This document shows, piece by piece, positions 63,836 through 64,000 of a stretch of DNA of 64,000 nt. A program made the translations under genes and the position numbers. Below the pieces are notes generated by a model. It saw only the letters and a program-made list of their open reading frames with translations, did no database searches and had not been told where the DNA came from. This DNA is from Auanema rhodensis (taxonomy: Eukaryota > Nematoda > Chromadorea > Rhabditida > Rhabditidae): assembly GCA_964057225.1 (NCBI GenBank), contig OZ059899.1, positions 17,554,501 to 17,618,500 of the forward strand. Reading direction: 5' to 3'. Each line of letters starts with the position of its first letter. Within the stretch, counting starts at the first letter, position 1.

Positions 63836-64000
63836 TTGAAAAAAGGAATCTAAAAACATCTACTTTTTGTAAAATTATTTTGAAATTTTTAGGGAAAATT
63901 TTTGTCAAAATGTTTTTGGAAGCAATGTTGAGTGTACATGGAAACTCAACATACACTAATGCATCATTTTTCAAACGATCATAACTAATTTTTGTATCAA

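Larger units (their letters stand above)
1..64000. repeat. Satellite DNA array, 351-bp monomer, about 182.7 units
   Basis: The same 351-bp unit repeats head to tail across the window with no inserted unique sequence or mobile element. Taking the unit start as the t of tgatataag or tgttataag, units begin at 1, 352, 703 and so on every 351 bp to 6319. The phase then shifts through small indels (later starts include 6669, 7019, 8070, 9824, 11226, 11589, 13693, 17551, 20008, 28430, 30534, 32288, 44573, 60305, 63752). Net indels other than two 63-bp losses come to -5 bp over 182 units. All units have the same orientation. Length differences are mostly 1 bp: loss of one T in the run before ggaagc, or a 10-A run replacing the usual 11-base gaaaaaaggaa. 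No non-satellite stretch over 300 bases exists, so no gene is annotated. Higher-order structure and low G+C point to eukaryotic heterochromatin (inference). Confidence 0.98.

Noticed and set aside
1-64000. CRISPR array
   Set aside because: Repeats are regular, but the whole 351-bp period is conserved; there are no short repeats separated by unique spacers.
1-64000. Transposon, retroelement, rRNA, tRNA or telomere repeats
   Set aside because: No terminal repeats, target-site duplications, transposase or reverse transcriptase frames, RNA gene landmarks or telomere-like short repeats were seen.
1-64000. Promoter or TATA boxes (tatagtgcat and similar)
   Set aside because: TATA-like strings are common in this composition. 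No start site, gene or partner motif supports a promoter, though satellite transcription cannot be excluded.

Overview
The whole 64,000-base window is one uninterrupted head-to-tail satellite DNA array. I see no protein-coding gene, RNA gene, transposon, CRISPR array or unique flanking sequence. The basic unit is 351 bp. The window holds 182 complete units (180 of about 351 bp and two of 288 bp) plus 249 bp of a 183rd, and both edges cut through the array. Unit 1 is 30.5% G+C by hand count and every unit points the same way. The pattern of long tandem monomers with multi-monomer higher-order repeats indicates eukaryotic heterochromatin, possibly centromeric or pericentromeric. I do not recognise the monomer and cannot name the lineage.

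Layout. 1-5.4 kb: a 7-monomer block followed by a 6-monomer version of itself. 5.5-11.1 kb: a 3-monomer tandem duplication and a block recopied 4.2 kb downstream. 11.1-19.9 kb: mosaic monomers, including a 13-bp internal duplication at 11.37 kb, a damaged unit end at 17.54 kb and a tandem dimer at 17.9-19.3 kb. 19.9-26.2 kb: two copies of a 9-monomer (3,159 bp) higher-order repeat. 26.2-33.3 kb: a mosaic with rare perfect palindromes. 33.3-39 kb: copies of blocks also found about 16-18 kb upstream. 39-44.4 kb: a 7-monomer repeat whose second copy lost a monomer. 44.4-59.1 kb: a 20-monomer (7,020 bp) block followed by a 22-monomer (7,722 bp) version. 59.0 kb to the end: a 2,394-bp 7-unit repeat that carries an out-of-register junction and runs off the window.

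The sequence works as a record of array evolution. Most rearrangements are exact multiples of one monomer and leave chimeric monomers at the breakpoints, as expected for unequal exchange or gene conversion in register. One 639-bp duplication is out of register and explains the 288-bp units. Each unit also carries dyads at the monomer junction and mid-unit plus an A/T-tract core. Several sites that distinguish monomer families are CG/TG/CA switches. The short reading frames repeated on both strands are by-products of the repeat. I found no gene-encoded novel system; what is worth a second look is the array's duplication history.
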